From Planctomycetota bacterium (lineage in GTDB: Bacteria > Planctomycetota > UBA8108 > UBA1146 > JAJFFE01): DNA of 64,000 bases. Position 1 is the stretch's first letter. Each line of letters begins with the position of its first letter. A model generated the notes under the pieces. The model was given only the letters and a program-made list of their open reading frames with translations, searched no databases and had not been told where the DNA came from. Of the stretch, positions 1 to 8,458 are shown piece by piece. The position numbers and the translations under genes are program-made. The stretch spans positions 1 through 64,000 of the forward strand of contig JAJFFE010000231.1 of assembly GCA_021776775.1 (NCBI GenBank), read 5' to 3'.

Positions 1-240
1 GGGCTCGCAGGTTGATCTCGTCGTTCGAGCCGTCCTTGCTGAACGGAACGACGTGATCGATCTGAAGGCTCGTTCGCGCACCATAGCGATGCTGACCAGG
101 GCCGACGAATTCGCACCTATACCCGGCTTGGTGAAGCACTCGCTCACGTGTTTCACTTGGAATGTATCGGGATCGTTCCTTCGCCTCTGCAGAGCCCAAG
201 CCGCCACCGCTGGGCGAAACCTCGATCGAGGTAGGGGATG
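1..240 (-). pseudogene. HNH endonuclease C-terminal fragment, cut by window start
   Basis: Reading the minus strand from about 240 down to 1 gives an open frame containing RYIPSETRERVLHQAGYRC, then LQIDHVVPFSKDGSNDEINL. This is the layout of an HNH nuclease domain: a zinc-type Cys, an IDHVVP core and the trailing N of the HNH. The frame stays open only to a stop at 299-301 and has no ATG, and the next gene upstream on this strand ends at 246. The usual N-terminal half of such proteins is therefore missing from the window. It may be a truncated remnant or a short gene with a non-ATG start. The C-terminal end lies outside the window, so completeness on that side is unknown. Confidence 0.55.
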
Positions 241-245
241 GTCGA

Positions 246-1112
246 CTAGGAGTTCTTCCCGTTCGACTTCTTCTTCGCTCGCGGCCACTTCTTCTCGATC
301 ATGATGTCGTCGATCGTCACGTCGATCTGTGTTCCTTCATCCTTGTAGAACTGGATCGACTTGACGTCCGACCACGTGGCGCCGGGATCGGTTCGAAACG
401 GAGAGGACTTGCCCCGGAGTGGGAGTCTGACTTCATGCCAACCGGTCCAGCGAACCTTGATGTGCGCCAGGTGGGCGCCACCGCCGTGGGTCCAGACGCG
501 AAGTTCGAACAGCTGACCGGGCTTCGACGCGTGGCACCAAAAGACCAACGCTTCGATCTCGGACCAGTCGCCCTTCTCGCGTGGGAAGACAGCCCACTTC
601 GACTCGTACATCGTCGGGTTGTTCCAACGCAACGCCTGCACGCCCCAGGGTCTCGAGCTCTTGACGAGGCGGGTGTCCTCCTGGGCTTGACTGTTCTCGA
701 ACGTTTCGATGATCGTAAAGATCTCGCGCCGAAGAATGATTTGAAAGTCGCTCAGCTCCTCGGCCAGTTCGCGAATCGGGTATCTCTTCTGGAGCGCATC
801 CGCCCGCGTAAGAAGATGGCGAGGCGCTGCCTTCTCCTTTATGTGCTCGAGCTGAAGCGCGACGAGACTCTTCCGAGCCTTGATCCACAACTTGAGCGTC
901 TTCGCCTCTTTGGTCACCGACGACCTACCGAGCTTCTTGAACGCTTTGATCGTCTCGCTGGCCTTCTTCCAGTTACTGTCGCGAATCAGTGTGTGAATGG
1001 AGGTCCGCAGCGACTCGATGGTTGGTTCGTCGTCGAAGACGCCAGGTACGAGGGGTCCCGCGGTTAGCCAAATCCACAGCCAGATACCGATTGTCGTCGT
1101 GCTCATGTCCAT
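246..1112 (-). CDS. Secreted protein with C-terminal beta-sandwich domain
   Basis: A 288-residue protein. I place the start at the ATG at 1112 because GAAGGA lies about 7 nt upstream and the product then begins with a hydrophobic export signal (IGIWLWIWLTAGPLVPG). Residues about 35-140 are helical and charged. The C-terminal part, about 150-275, contains WSEIEALVFWCHASKPGQ, WTGWHEVRLPL and IDVTIDDIMIEKKW. This resembles the CIA30/carbohydrate-binding jelly-roll pattern seen in planctomycete surface proteins (inference). No catalytic motif is visible. It is followed on the same strand by the HNH remnant. The product is probably periplasmic or surface-located, with unknown function. An upstream ATG at 1166 would only add an untypical leader. 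Confidence 0.7.
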   Translation of the reverse strand: MDMSTTTIGIWLWIWLTAGPLVPGVFDDEPTIESLRTSIHTLIRDSNWKKASETIKAFKKLGRSSVTKEAKTLKLWIKARKSLVALQLEHIKEKAAPRHLLTRADALQKRYPIRELAEELSDFQIILRREIFTIIETFENSQAQEDTRLVKSSRPWGVQALRWNNPTMYESKWAVFPREKGDWSEIEALVFWCHASKPGQLFELRVWTHGGGAHLAHIKVRWTGWHEVRLPLRGKSSPFRTDPGATWSDVKSIQFYKDEGTQIDVTIDDIMIEKKWPRAKKKSNGKNS

Positions 1113-1267
1113 AGTAGATCCTTCACCGTCATGGCCGGGAGAAGATCGTCGGGGGTTTAACGGCAAGATGCAAGGCGCAACTCAGGGGTCGGCTGGCGCA
1201 CGATCCTCTGAAACGCATACGAGCTCTTGGACAGCCCGACTTCCGATCCGAAGATTGTGTCGGGAAC

Positions 1268-2298
1268 TCACGGAGCCGAGCACGACGACGACAAGCAGTC
1301 GGCATCTTCGGCGGCGAGCCCGCAGTCCGGATACGGTGCGGGAGGCGGCGGTGTCCCGAGGAAGAAGTGTCTCAACTGGTACACCGCGTCGGCACAATCC
1401 AGGAGACCATCGCCGTTGACGTCGCAGGCCTCGATGCATGTCGGAGTTTCGCCGCCGATGTAGAGGTACGATAGGAGAAACACGGGGTCGGCGATGTCGA
1501 AGTTGTCGTCGTTGTTGCAAGATCCCCTCTTGAACGGAACGCTGGGGGATTCGACACCGTCGAAAAGGAAAACGCCCTCTGATCCGTCAACGAATCGAGC
1601 GACGAAGACCAGTTGACCGTTGTCCGCAAGGGACCGCGGGCGGCCGTCCTCAGATCCGGCGGACGCCCGGAAAATGAGGAGCGCAATCACCCGCGTCGCT
1701 CCTTCGACGATCACCTCGTCGCCTTCTCGGGCTACAAGCAACAGCTCGCCCGATGGTGTCGTGCAGTAGATCGCTCGATCGTCGGTTTCATCCACGCCCG
1801 GGCCGTCGAGTTTCGCGAGAAACGCGACTTGACCGAGGTCGTTGATCGTGACTCGCCCGGTGGACCGTGCGAAATCCCTTCGCCATCTGCGACCCAACTC
1901 TCGAGCGACCCAGCCTCGGCCACCCACACTCCATGGATATTGGCGAAGGCCACCGCGCCTTGGCAATTGGCAATGGGATGGACTCCTTGAAGGGCAGGGA
2001 ATGTGATTCCTAGACCAGGCATCAAGAACCCAGTGGTGGCGACCACTTCGAGATCCATCGCTGGACCGAAGAATATCCCTGTAGCGGGAGGGCTGACCAT
2101 TCCCATGAACGCGACGTTGCCGTCACTCGTGATCGCCACCTCCTGAAAGGTCTGCCAACCCGATTGCCAGAAACCAACAGGACTCGGACTGCCCGTGAAC
2201 GCCATGCTCCAACGTTCTGTGCTCGTCTGTGCGCTCGCCTGAACCGAGAGCGATAACAAGAGCCACAGGACAAGGGACTTCTCGGTGATCCTCAACAT
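1268..2298 (-). pseudogene. NxxGxxAF-repeat secreted protein with dockerin tail, frameshifted
   Basis: Two overlapping minus-strand reading frames form one gene. The first begins at 2298 with a signal peptide (VLWLLLSLSVQASAQ) and has DGNVAFMG and GAVAFAN repeats up to VADGEGISHGPP. The second resumes at about 1860 with STGRVTINDLGQVAFLAK and runs to the stop at 1268. The repeats match the choice-of-anchor tandem repeat family whose signature is NxxGxxAF. The C-terminus is a paired EF-hand dockerin-like module (DIADPVFLLSYLY and ADAVYQLRHFFLG) with a Cys-rich tail ending in CSAP. A one-base shift near 1850-1870, beside a CCC run, joins the two parts. Whether this is real decay or a consensus error cannot be decided here. 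GAAAGAAG precedes the ATG. Confidence 0.75.
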
Positions 2299-2821
2299 CG
2301 GGTGCTTCTTTCATCGGACTCGTCGGAGTTCAGCATTGGGGCTCGGCGCAACTCAGCTCTTCGCTCGCCGAATTCCCACAAGACGGGAACGGGGGTGCCG
2401 GAGAGGGGCCGCTCGAGAAGAGGAAGAATAAAACAGCTGGCAATGCGCGACTTCATTCGGACAACCCTTCGGGTGCATCGGTGCCTCCGTCGTCGACCGA
2501 TGCTAGGCAGCGAGTAACTGCCTGAATTCAACAAGGACTCGGCCACGCCCAGCGATCGAGTTCACATTGGATCCCAAGGCTTGGCGTGATAACAGGAAAA
2601 CGCCCCGGCACGCGCACGAAACCCACACGGGAGGTGCAGCAGGGAATTTCAACCGTGCTTGCCATAACATCCCGCCACGTCCGCGAGGAACTCCCCGTAG
2701 GCTCGAGGCTTCCGCGTGCTCGTTGTTCCGTTGTTCGAGTGTCAGCACGCAAAGAATGCTTGGACCCCCACCACGCTGCGTGAAGCCCGAGTACGCAGGA
2801 ACACCACGCCCGAGAACACCG
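2299..2821. other. Intergenic, no gene seen
   Basis: This 523-base stretch separates two minus-strand secreted-protein genes. Short reading frames here show no domain, plausible start or export signal. The one recognisable element is the imperfect repeat at 2478-2600, shared with 4319-4441. Confidence 0.6.
2478..2600. repeat. Imperfect ~120-bp intergenic repeat, copy 1
   Basis: This stretch aligns along its length with 4319-4441. Shared blocks include TCGACCG.TGCTAGG, GCGAGTA, CTGAATTC, CCACGCC, GTTCACATTG.ATCC and CTTGGCGTGA..ACAGGAA. Both copies lie in the upstream region of a minus-strand dockerin-protein gene. This copy is about 180 bases from its gene start, while the other is adjacent to its gene. 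It could be a shared promoter or leader, or the debris of a duplication. Confidence 0.65.
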
Positions 2822-4294
2822 CTATGGACAGGTGGGCGTCAGGCAGTGGAGGCTTCCCCCTGGCGGAATCGACCCGCAGGCCGGAAACGGCGGCGGCGGC
2901 GCGGGCGCTGTGCTAAAGATGAACAACAGCAAGCCGATAGGATCAGCGATGTCGACTACTCCGCTGTCGTTCGCATCGCAAGCTGCGAAACATTGCGGAT
3001 CGAGATCCTGAAACAACACGCCCAGCAAGTGAAGTGGGTCGCCGACATCGATAGTGCCGCTCCCGTCACAATCTCCACGCACAAGAACCGCGCCCGGACA
3101 GGCCGGGTACTCGTCGGCTCCCATGTCGATCATGACGCAGGAAACTCGATTCTCACCATCCCAATCCTCTCCGTCCCACAACGGAGAGACGTCGAAGGGT
3201 GAACCCGTGTTGATACAAGGTGAGTCGGGCTGAAGGTGAAAATCTCCCGTCGTCGGAGACACGAACAGGGGTGGTTCCGAGAGATTTCCGGTTCCCGCGA
3301 TCGGAGTCTCGATGTTGCAGTGATCGATGATTGGCTGGTGTGAAGTGATACTGATTTGTGAGCCATTAACTGCCGTGTTACCCCAGAGAATGCAGTTTCT
3401 TATCGTGCATTCAGAGGACAGATGGATGCCGCCACCGTCGACCGCGCTGTTCGCGTAGATCGTATTGTTGAAGAGCAACACGTCCGTTACGACCTCAATG
3501 GCGCCGCCGACCTCGGCCGTGTTGTCGTGAAAGATGTTGCTCGCTATCAACATGCCGCTGCCCGAGAACGCTCGGACGGCTCCACCCCGGAATGCTGAGT
3601 TCCCAACGAATTCGTTATGAGTGACGACCGGCAGCCCCTGCAAGTCCAGGGCGCCTCCATTATTGTCCGCCGTGTTGCCATAGAAGGTGTTCCTCGTGAT
3701 GACCGCCTCGACTGGGCTGTCATGGCGAATCGCCCCGCCGTGTTCCGCAACGTTCAGACAAAAAGTGTTGTTCGCGATCAGTGGCGCGCCGGTATTGCAG
3801 TAAATTCCGCCTCCGCGAGACGCGATGTTTGCCAAGAACTCGTTACCGACGATCTCGGCATTGGACCCGTGCAAGTACGCCCCGCCGCCGTCCCCGGCCT
3901 CATTTTCGACAAACAGGTTGTTGCGAATAGTCGGCGAACTATTGAAACACCAGAGTCCACCACCGGGTTCTGCTGAGATGACTTGCAGCCCACCGGTGAT
4001 CGTAAACCCTTCCACGATCGAGTTGAGCCCCTCTCCGCTGTTGCAGATTATCGTCGGCCCTGAAGAGCCACCCTCAATAGTTGTCGCAGTGAGCCCGTTC
4101 ACACTGCTCAAGGAAACAGCCTTGCCGAGAAGATTGAGATTCTCGAGATAAACGCCGTCGCTGACTACGATGGAATCCCCATCGGACGCCGCAACGATTG
4201 CGGCTTGAATAGTGCCGTAGTCCACTGGAACATGAATCTCGATCGCAGCCACGTTGCAGGTAAGTAGCAAGACCAGGATAGCTGAACCGCGCAT
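2822..4294 (-). CDS. Right-handed parallel beta-helix protein with dockerin tail
   Basis: A 490-residue secreted protein. I prefer the ATG at 4294 (MRGSAILVLLLTCNVAAIE), because the longer frame starting at 4330 adds a charged leader before the signal peptide. Residues about 25-330 are a run of short repeats such as NNLFVENEAGDGGGAYL and NIFHDNTAEVGGAIEV. These are typical of pectin-lyase-like beta-helices. They end in a choice-of-anchor Q pattern (NCILWGNTAVNG, then DSPCINTGSP and DMGADEY). The last ~85 residues are the dockerin-like pair (GDCDGSGTIDVGDPLHLL and ANDSGVVDIADPIGLL) plus a tail ending in CP. It probably sits on the cell surface. Substrate or ligand is unknown. Confidence 0.88.
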   Translation of the reverse strand: MRGSAILVLLLTCNVAAIEIHVPVDYGTIQAAIVAASDGDSIVVSDGVYLENLNLLGKAVSLSSVNGLTATTIEGGSSGPTIICNSGEGLNSIVEGFTITGGLQVISAEPGGGLWCFNSSPTIRNNLFVENEAGDGGGAYLHGSNAEIVGNEFLANIASRGGGIYCNTGAPLIANNTFCLNVAEHGGAIRHDSPVEAVITRNTFYGNTADNNGGALDLQGLPVVTHNEFVGNSAFRGGAVRAFSGSGMLIASNIFHDNTAEVGGAIEVVTDVLLFNNTIYANSAVDGGGIHLSSECTIRNCILWGNTAVNGSQISITSHQPIIDHCNIETPIAGTGNLSEPPLFVSPTTGDFHLQPDSPCINTGSPFDVSPLWDGEDWDGENRVSCVMIDMGADEYPACPGAVLVRGDCDGSGTIDVGDPLHLLGVLFQDLDPQCFAACDANDSGVVDIADPIGLLLFIFSTAPAPPPPFPACGSIPPGGSLHCLTPTCP

Positions 4295-4318
4295 GAAGGC
4301 CCCTCTGCGTGCGTTTGG

Positions 4319-4441
4319 TGCTTCTGTCATCGACCGTTGCTAGGCCGCGAGTAGCCGTCTGAATTCCCCGACAACTCCCCACGCCGTGTAATCCAGTTCA
4401 CATTGAATCCGAAGACTTGGCGTGAGGACAGGAAGGTTTCG
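4319..4441. repeat. Imperfect ~120-bp intergenic repeat, copy 2
   Basis: Partner of 2478-2600 (see that entry for shared blocks). It lies immediately upstream of the beta-helix gene start on the minus strand, so it would include that gene's promoter and leader if it is functional. Confidence 0.65.
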
Positions 4442-4624
4442 GAACGAGAGTCGCTTCGTCGCGTGCCTCGCCGGCGACTTCATGAGTATATCACTCGCTG
4501 GACTCGCAAACCTTCGCGCCGCGCACCTCTCCCCGACACCCGACGGAATGCTGTTCCACCCGGCGCAGTCGACACGATCCCGTGTGCTCTCTGGCTCTCA
4601 ATCTCTGAATGCACCAACGCCGGT

Positions 4625-6364
4625 CTAAGGACACGTGTACTGCAGACACCCCAGTCCGTCCGCCGTGGGATCGACATCGCAGCTTGCGAATGGGGCCAAC
4701 GGCTCTGGTCCCGCGGAGAACAAGTAGCTCAAACTCCAGACGACGTCCGAGATGTCCACGCCGCCGTCATCGTTGGTGTCGTGCGCACTGAGACAGAACG
4801 ACGCCTCGCCCTGGAACAAGTGAGCCAAGCTGAAGATGGGATCTCCGACATCGACGGTGCCGTCGCCGCTTGAATCCCCGCGAATAAACATCGCATCCGC
4901 CGGAGTTAGGCCGGAAGAGGCATCGATGGAGTAAAGGTAGCCGTAGTCGATCAGGCTGCTGGCGAGTTGCATGCTGACGTAGACGGTTTGACTGTCCGGG
5001 GAGAACGCCGGAACCCTTGACGAGGGGGCCGCGGTCACAACGCCGCTCTCGGGGGGGAAAACGATCTCCCACAACAGTGCCCCGTCGGCGGGCAGGTAGC
5101 CGCCAACCCAGGAGTTGAAGTAAGCGCCACCCCCGGTCACCGCGGTTCCCGCCCCCACTACGGTGGACGCATCGGGCGATGCTTCGAGGACGTGGAGGAA
5201 TTTCCCCGACTGGTGGGGTTGGTACCACCTCGTGGAACCGTCGGGTTCGATTGCCCACAGTCGGATTCCGCTCGTAGCTCCAGAATAGATCGTTCCGTCG
5301 GAGGCCACGGCCGGCCGTTGGAGGATGTAGCCGGCGCTTCCTGGGTGCGTCGATATCCACTCCACGTCGCCGTCGGCAGAGATGGCTTGCATGCCGATCT
5401 GACCCCAGCGAAACACGACGCGGCCCAACGGATCGACTACCGGTAAGCCGCCTCCAGAGATTCCTTGGCTGGTCTGGTCCCAGATGATCTCCCCGTCGGC
5501 CATGTCGTATGCGTCCAGGGTTGGGGTCGCGACCGTGTAGCTGATTCCAGTGAAGAAGCGGTCGCTTCCGAACACGATGCTCGAGTTGTTGAGATAGGTG
5601 GTCCAGAACTGAACATTGGAGAAGAGCAGGTCTCCGGACGGACTCAGGCAGAACACGCCATACCCCGCCCCCGAAAGATCGCTGTCCTGCACTGCGTAGA
5701 TGTTTCCATCGGGGCCGACGTTCGGGCCGCAGAGCAGGCCATAGAACGGCGAGGGGTTGGATACCTGCCACAAGACGGCACCAGCGGGGCTGATCGCTTT
5801 GACGAGGTCGCCCCCAGTGTAAATCGTGCCGTTTGCGTCCAGGCTGATCGGTCGGGCGCCCCCCGCGCCCGCGACGACCCAAAGAAGAGCTCCGTCCGAA
5901 CTCAACGCATAGAGTCTTTGTGAATCACTCACGTAGATGGTGCCATCTGGAGCCACAGTGATGTGTTGGTACACCGTGTTCTCGTCGAGCTGGAATCTCC
6001 AGTTGAGTCGGCCATCCGACGGACGCAAGGTAACGTCGAGCGTCAGGACGTTACTCGGTCCGCTCGGGGTGACCACCTGCACGTCTACACTCCCCAAAGC
6101 GGACGCCTCGGGAACATAGGCGTGGATCTCCGAGTTCGTCCATTCGGTGACGATCGCTTCGGTGCCGTCGATGAGCACTTGACTACTACTCGCGTCGGTT
6201 CCGAATGCCGATCCAAAGATCAAGAGCCGCCCACTCCGTGCGATCGACGCGTCGGAGAGTGACGTGATCTCGGCCGCGTGAACGTCGGAGGTCGTCACAC
6301 CAAGAGCCAGCAAGAACAACAACATTGACGTGATCTTCGCGAGCGGCGTGAGGTTTCTGTTCAT
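4625..6364 (-). CDS. IPT/TIG and PQQ-like beta-propeller protein with dockerin tail
   Basis: A 579-residue secreted protein with signal peptide (SMLLFLLALGVTTSDVHA). AAGGGCG precedes the ATG at 6364. Residues about 31-112 form an IPT/TIG immunoglobulin-like domain (ITSLSDASIARSGRLLIFG, VTPSGPSNVLTLDV). Residues about 115-490 hold PQQ-like propeller repeats such as APDGTIYVSDSQRLYALSSDG and SDGTIYSGATSGIRLWAIEP. The end carries paired EF-hands (GDSSGDGTVDVGDPIFSLA and TNDDGGVDISDVVWSLS) and the Cys tail ending in CP. No enzyme active site is visible. Such propellers often serve in protein contacts at the surface (family knowledge). Confidence 0.88.
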   Translation of the reverse strand: MNRNLTPLAKITSMLLFLLALGVTTSDVHAAEITSLSDASIARSGRLLIFGSAFGTDASSSQVLIDGTEAIVTEWTNSEIHAYVPEASALGSVDVQVVTPSGPSNVLTLDVTLRPSDGRLNWRFQLDENTVYQHITVAPDGTIYVSDSQRLYALSSDGALLWVVAGAGGARPISLDANGTIYTGGDLVKAISPAGAVLWQVSNPSPFYGLLCGPNVGPDGNIYAVQDSDLSGAGYGVFCLSPSGDLLFSNVQFWTTYLNNSSIVFGSDRFFTGISYTVATPTLDAYDMADGEIIWDQTSQGISGGGLPVVDPLGRVVFRWGQIGMQAISADGDVEWISTHPGSAGYILQRPAVASDGTIYSGATSGIRLWAIEPDGSTRWYQPHQSGKFLHVLEASPDASTVVGAGTAVTGGGAYFNSWVGGYLPADGALLWEIVFPPESGVVTAAPSSRVPAFSPDSQTVYVSMQLASSLIDYGYLYSIDASSGLTPADAMFIRGDSSGDGTVDVGDPIFSLAHLFQGEASFCLSAHDTNDDGGVDISDVVWSLSYLFSAGPEPLAPFASCDVDPTADGLGCLQYTCP

Positions 6365-6690
6365 GGTTGTCGCCCTTCCAGGAAGCCAACGGGTGAATTC
6401 GGGAGTCGGCCACGGCGAGCCAAACTCGACCTACGCGAACGCGTCGGTCGACGGCCCTCCCGCGCTATGGTGAGGAGTTCGGTACCGTCCGCCTGCACGC
6501 TGTGAGGGATGCGGATCGCGGTGCCGCCGTCTGGGAATCGGACGTTGAAGCTCCGTCGCCGCCCCTCGATCAAGGCGAGGTCTGGCCATCGCTTCGTACC
6601 GTTCACTCACAGAACGATGCCCGGTCGATTCCTTCGCCCCGCCAACCAAATCTGCTGCCCCATCAAACTCTGTTGTTGGGCCGTGGGAGC

Positions 6691-6736
6691 GGGCGGCTCA
6701 AGCGTAGCCTACGCGGCTTCGCTTCATGAATGATCC
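6691..6736. repeat. Hairpin element, copy 1
   Basis: Read on the minus strand this is CATTCATGAAGCG, AAGCCGCGTAGGCTA, then CGCTTGA. It contains the inner stem GCGAAGCC/GGCTACGC with one mismatch. It aligns with the strong hairpin at 47689-47724 over about 34 positions. A further half-match (GATCATcCATGAAGCG) lies at 54746-54761. It is probably a small dispersed palindromic repeat. Confidence 0.6.
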
Positions 6737-6780
6737 GTGGCCAGCCCAGGGAACGGCTCCAAAGTCCGGCAGACGCCCCG

Positions 6781-6843
6781 CCGCCCCGCCGCCCGGCCCC
6801 CGAGTCACCCGGCCGCCCTGGCCGCCCGGCCCCCGAGTCACCG
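6781..6843 (+). repeat. REP-like tandem pair upstream of RAYT
   Basis: Two ~32-bp units at about 6781-6810 and 6813-6843 share CGCCCGGCCCCCGAGTCACC. The core GCCCCCGAGTC recurs twice downstream of the transposase (8164-8227) on the opposite strand. The transposase gene is therefore flanked by inverted pairs of the same repeat, as expected for REP elements mobilised by a RAYT. Confidence 0.7.
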
Positions 6844-7016
6844 AATCGGTCCGCCAGTGGGCCGGTCGTCCGAAACCGGACAACATGACTCGCCGCTTGC
6901 TCGTCGTTGCCGAATTCCGCAACCAGCGCGACCGATAGAACTTGGCTTCGACAAGCGCACGCGTCGGTAAACGGCGCGCTCCGTGCCTAGGACTCCATCA
7001 CGAAGGGAGTCCAACC

Positions 7017-7952
7017 TTGACCACTCCGCCACGCCTTGCACGTCCCGGTACCTACCTCCTGACACGACGTTGTCTCGAGCGTCGGTACTTCCTCAAGCCC
7101 AGCGCTCTGTTCAACAACATGCTCACCTTCCTCGTCGGGTTGGGTTGCCAACTCTACGGTCTCGAGGTCCACGCGTTCGGGTTCCTCTCGAACCACTATC
7201 ATTTGCTCGTGACCGACCCCACGGGAAGAAACATCTCGAAGTTCGTTCAGTGGTTCAACGGAGAGATCGCCAGATCCGGCAACTGCTACATGGCTCGCCG
7301 GGACCACTTTTGGGACAGCAGTAAGTCCTCGCAGGTGTGGATCCCTCCGCATGCCGAAGACCTGATCGAGAAGCTCGCTTACGTGATTTGCAACCCGGTC
7401 ACGTCGCAGCTAGTTCCGACGGCGAAGCAGTGGCCCGGCGCTGTTACGCTCGCCGGCGATGTGGGCAAGACGACGTTCAGGGCGACCCGCCCCACGTTCT
7501 TCTTTGACCCCAAGGGCAACACCCCCTCGGACATCGTCTTCCTAACGACACTACCCCGTGCGGTCGACGCCAAGCCCGAAGAGCTCGAGCGTCGCCTTCG
7601 CGAACGTTGCAACGAAGTTGAACGAGAGGTCCAAGCCGACGTCGAAGCACGAGGCGAGAGCTTTGTGGGAGCGAAGAAGGTCCTCAGCGCGAGCCGCAAC
7701 GATTCACCGAGTACACCTGACAACGGGTTCGGACTCGATCCCCACGTCGCATGCAAAGACGGACGCCTTCGCGTCAGACTGCTTGAGATGCTGAAGAAGT
7801 TCCGACACGAATACCGCGAAGCACGACTCGCCTTCTGCGAAGGAATCCGAGACGTGGTATTCCCACCCGGGACGTATCTCATGGTCGAACGATTCGGCTG
7901 CGCTAGTCGCGACGTATCGGAGATTGATCTCTTCGGGATGTCCTACACCTGA
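7017..7952 (+). CDS. REP-associated HUH (Y1) transposase, RAYT
   Basis: A 311-residue protein of the IS200-like Y1/REP-associated transposase superfamily. These nucleases cut and join single-stranded DNA at REP hairpins (family knowledge). I choose the TTG at 7017 because GAAGGGAG lies 7 nt upstream and the product then begins close to the conserved PGTYLLTRRCLERRYFL segment. An ATG at 6942 has no such support. The metal-binding HUH motif is NHYHLL (His60 and His62 from the TTG). The likely catalytic tyrosine is Tyr122 in AYVICNPV. The C-terminal ~120 residues are basic and probably bind DNA. The gene lies between inverted pairs of REP-like repeats. Confidence 0.85.
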   Translation: MTTPPRLARPGTYLLTRRCLERRYFLKPSALFNNMLTFLVGLGCQLYGLEVHAFGFLSNHYHLLVTDPTGRNISKFVQWFNGEIARSGNCYMARRDHFWDSSKSSQVWIPPHAEDLIEKLAYVICNPVTSQLVPTAKQWPGAVTLAGDVGKTTFRATRPTFFFDPKGNTPSDIVFLTTLPRAVDAKPEELERRLRERCNEVEREVQADVEARGESFVGAKKVLSASRNDSPSTPDNGFGLDPHVACKDGRLRVRLLEMLKKFRHEYREARLAFCEGIRDVVFPPGTYLMVERFGCASRDVSEIDLFGMSYT

Positions 7953-7980
7953 CACGAAACGACGGTGATCCCCAAACAAG

Positions 7981-8015
7981 GCCCTCCGGCTCGATCATTG
8001 ATCGAACCCGAGGGT
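7981..8015. terminator. Palindrome downstream of the transposase
   Basis: GCCCTCCGGCTCGATCA followed by TTGATCGAACCCGAGGG forms a long imperfect inverted repeat about 30 bases past the stop. CCCTC pairs with GAGGG, and CGATCA pairs with TGATCG. No U-run follows, so it may be a terminator or another REP-type hairpin. Confidence 0.45.
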
Positions 8016-8163
8016 ACCGTCGTGCCCAAGTGGGTGGAGTCACCGCAACTTCGTCCACCCGCGGTCGACTCGAGCGAGCTTGAAACGGGCTCCTGCGAAC
8101 CTGGGCGCGCACGACTCACACTGCCACGTCCAACAGAACCACAAGACTAGGCCCCTCGAACCC

Positions 8164-8227
8164 GATACCCCCTGCGACTCGGGGGCGGGATTTGCGATAC
8201 CCCCTGCGACTCGGGGGCGGGATTTGG
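8164..8227 (-). repeat. REP-like tandem pair downstream of RAYT
   Basis: Two near-identical 32-bp units lie end to end at 8164-8195 and 8196-8227 (GATACCCCCTGCGACTCGGG, then GGCGGGATTTG). Each has an internal hairpin, CCCCC-TGCGACTC-GGGGG. On the minus strand they carry GCCCCCGAGTC, the core of the upstream pair at 6781-6843. The right-hand unit directly abuts the kinase remnant. Confidence 0.8.
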
Positions 8228-8457
8228 ACGATCTTGTAACGACCCACCTGGCTCGGATGAGACCTCGACTCCTCTGCGCCACCTGGCGTGAAGATGGACT
8301 CGTCGCTCGAGTCTCGTTCCAACATGTCGTCGAGCAGCCGCCTAAGCTCCGCGTCACCCGCACACCGCTCAGCCAGCAATCGCTCCTGCGCTTCACTCTC
8401 GAGATCCACCGCCTCGAGAAATATGCTCTGCAGCCGGGAATACGCTTCCGGGTCTAT
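8228..8457 (-). pseudogene. Truncated Ser/Thr protein kinase, N-terminal remnant
   Basis: About 76 codons read IDPEAYSRLQSIFLEAVDLE, RCAGDAELRRLLDDMLERDS and QVGRYKIV. This is the typical N-terminal segment of planctomycete serine/threonine kinases encoded after TIGR02999-type sigma factors. GRYKIV marks the first strand of the kinase fold. Homology stops exactly there and the REP-like repeats begin, so no ATP-binding or catalytic residue remains. At the position of the expected start codon, 2 nt after the sigma-factor stop, the sequence is ATA, not ATG. That fits decay after the gene lost function. The loss was probably caused by, or preceded, the RAYT/REP insertion or an associated deletion (inference). 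Confidence 0.75.
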
Positions 8458-8458
8458 C

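Larger units (their letters stand above)
6365..7016. other. Intergenic region carrying repeats upstream of the transposase
   Basis: No gene is supported in this 650-base stretch. It contains a hairpin element at 6691-6736 and a tandem pair of REP-like units at 6781-6843, both described separately. The rest shows nothing recognisable. Confidence 0.6.

Noticed and set aside
4767..5882. 371-codon alternative frame within the IPT/PQQ gene
   Set aside because: It is extremely Arg-rich and out of frame with clear propeller repeats, a typical shadow frame.
8164..8227. Possible minimal CRISPR (two identical 32-bp units)
   Set aside because: The units are directly adjacent without spacers and each holds its own hairpin. 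A related pair lies on the other side of a RAYT transposase, so REP elements explain them better.
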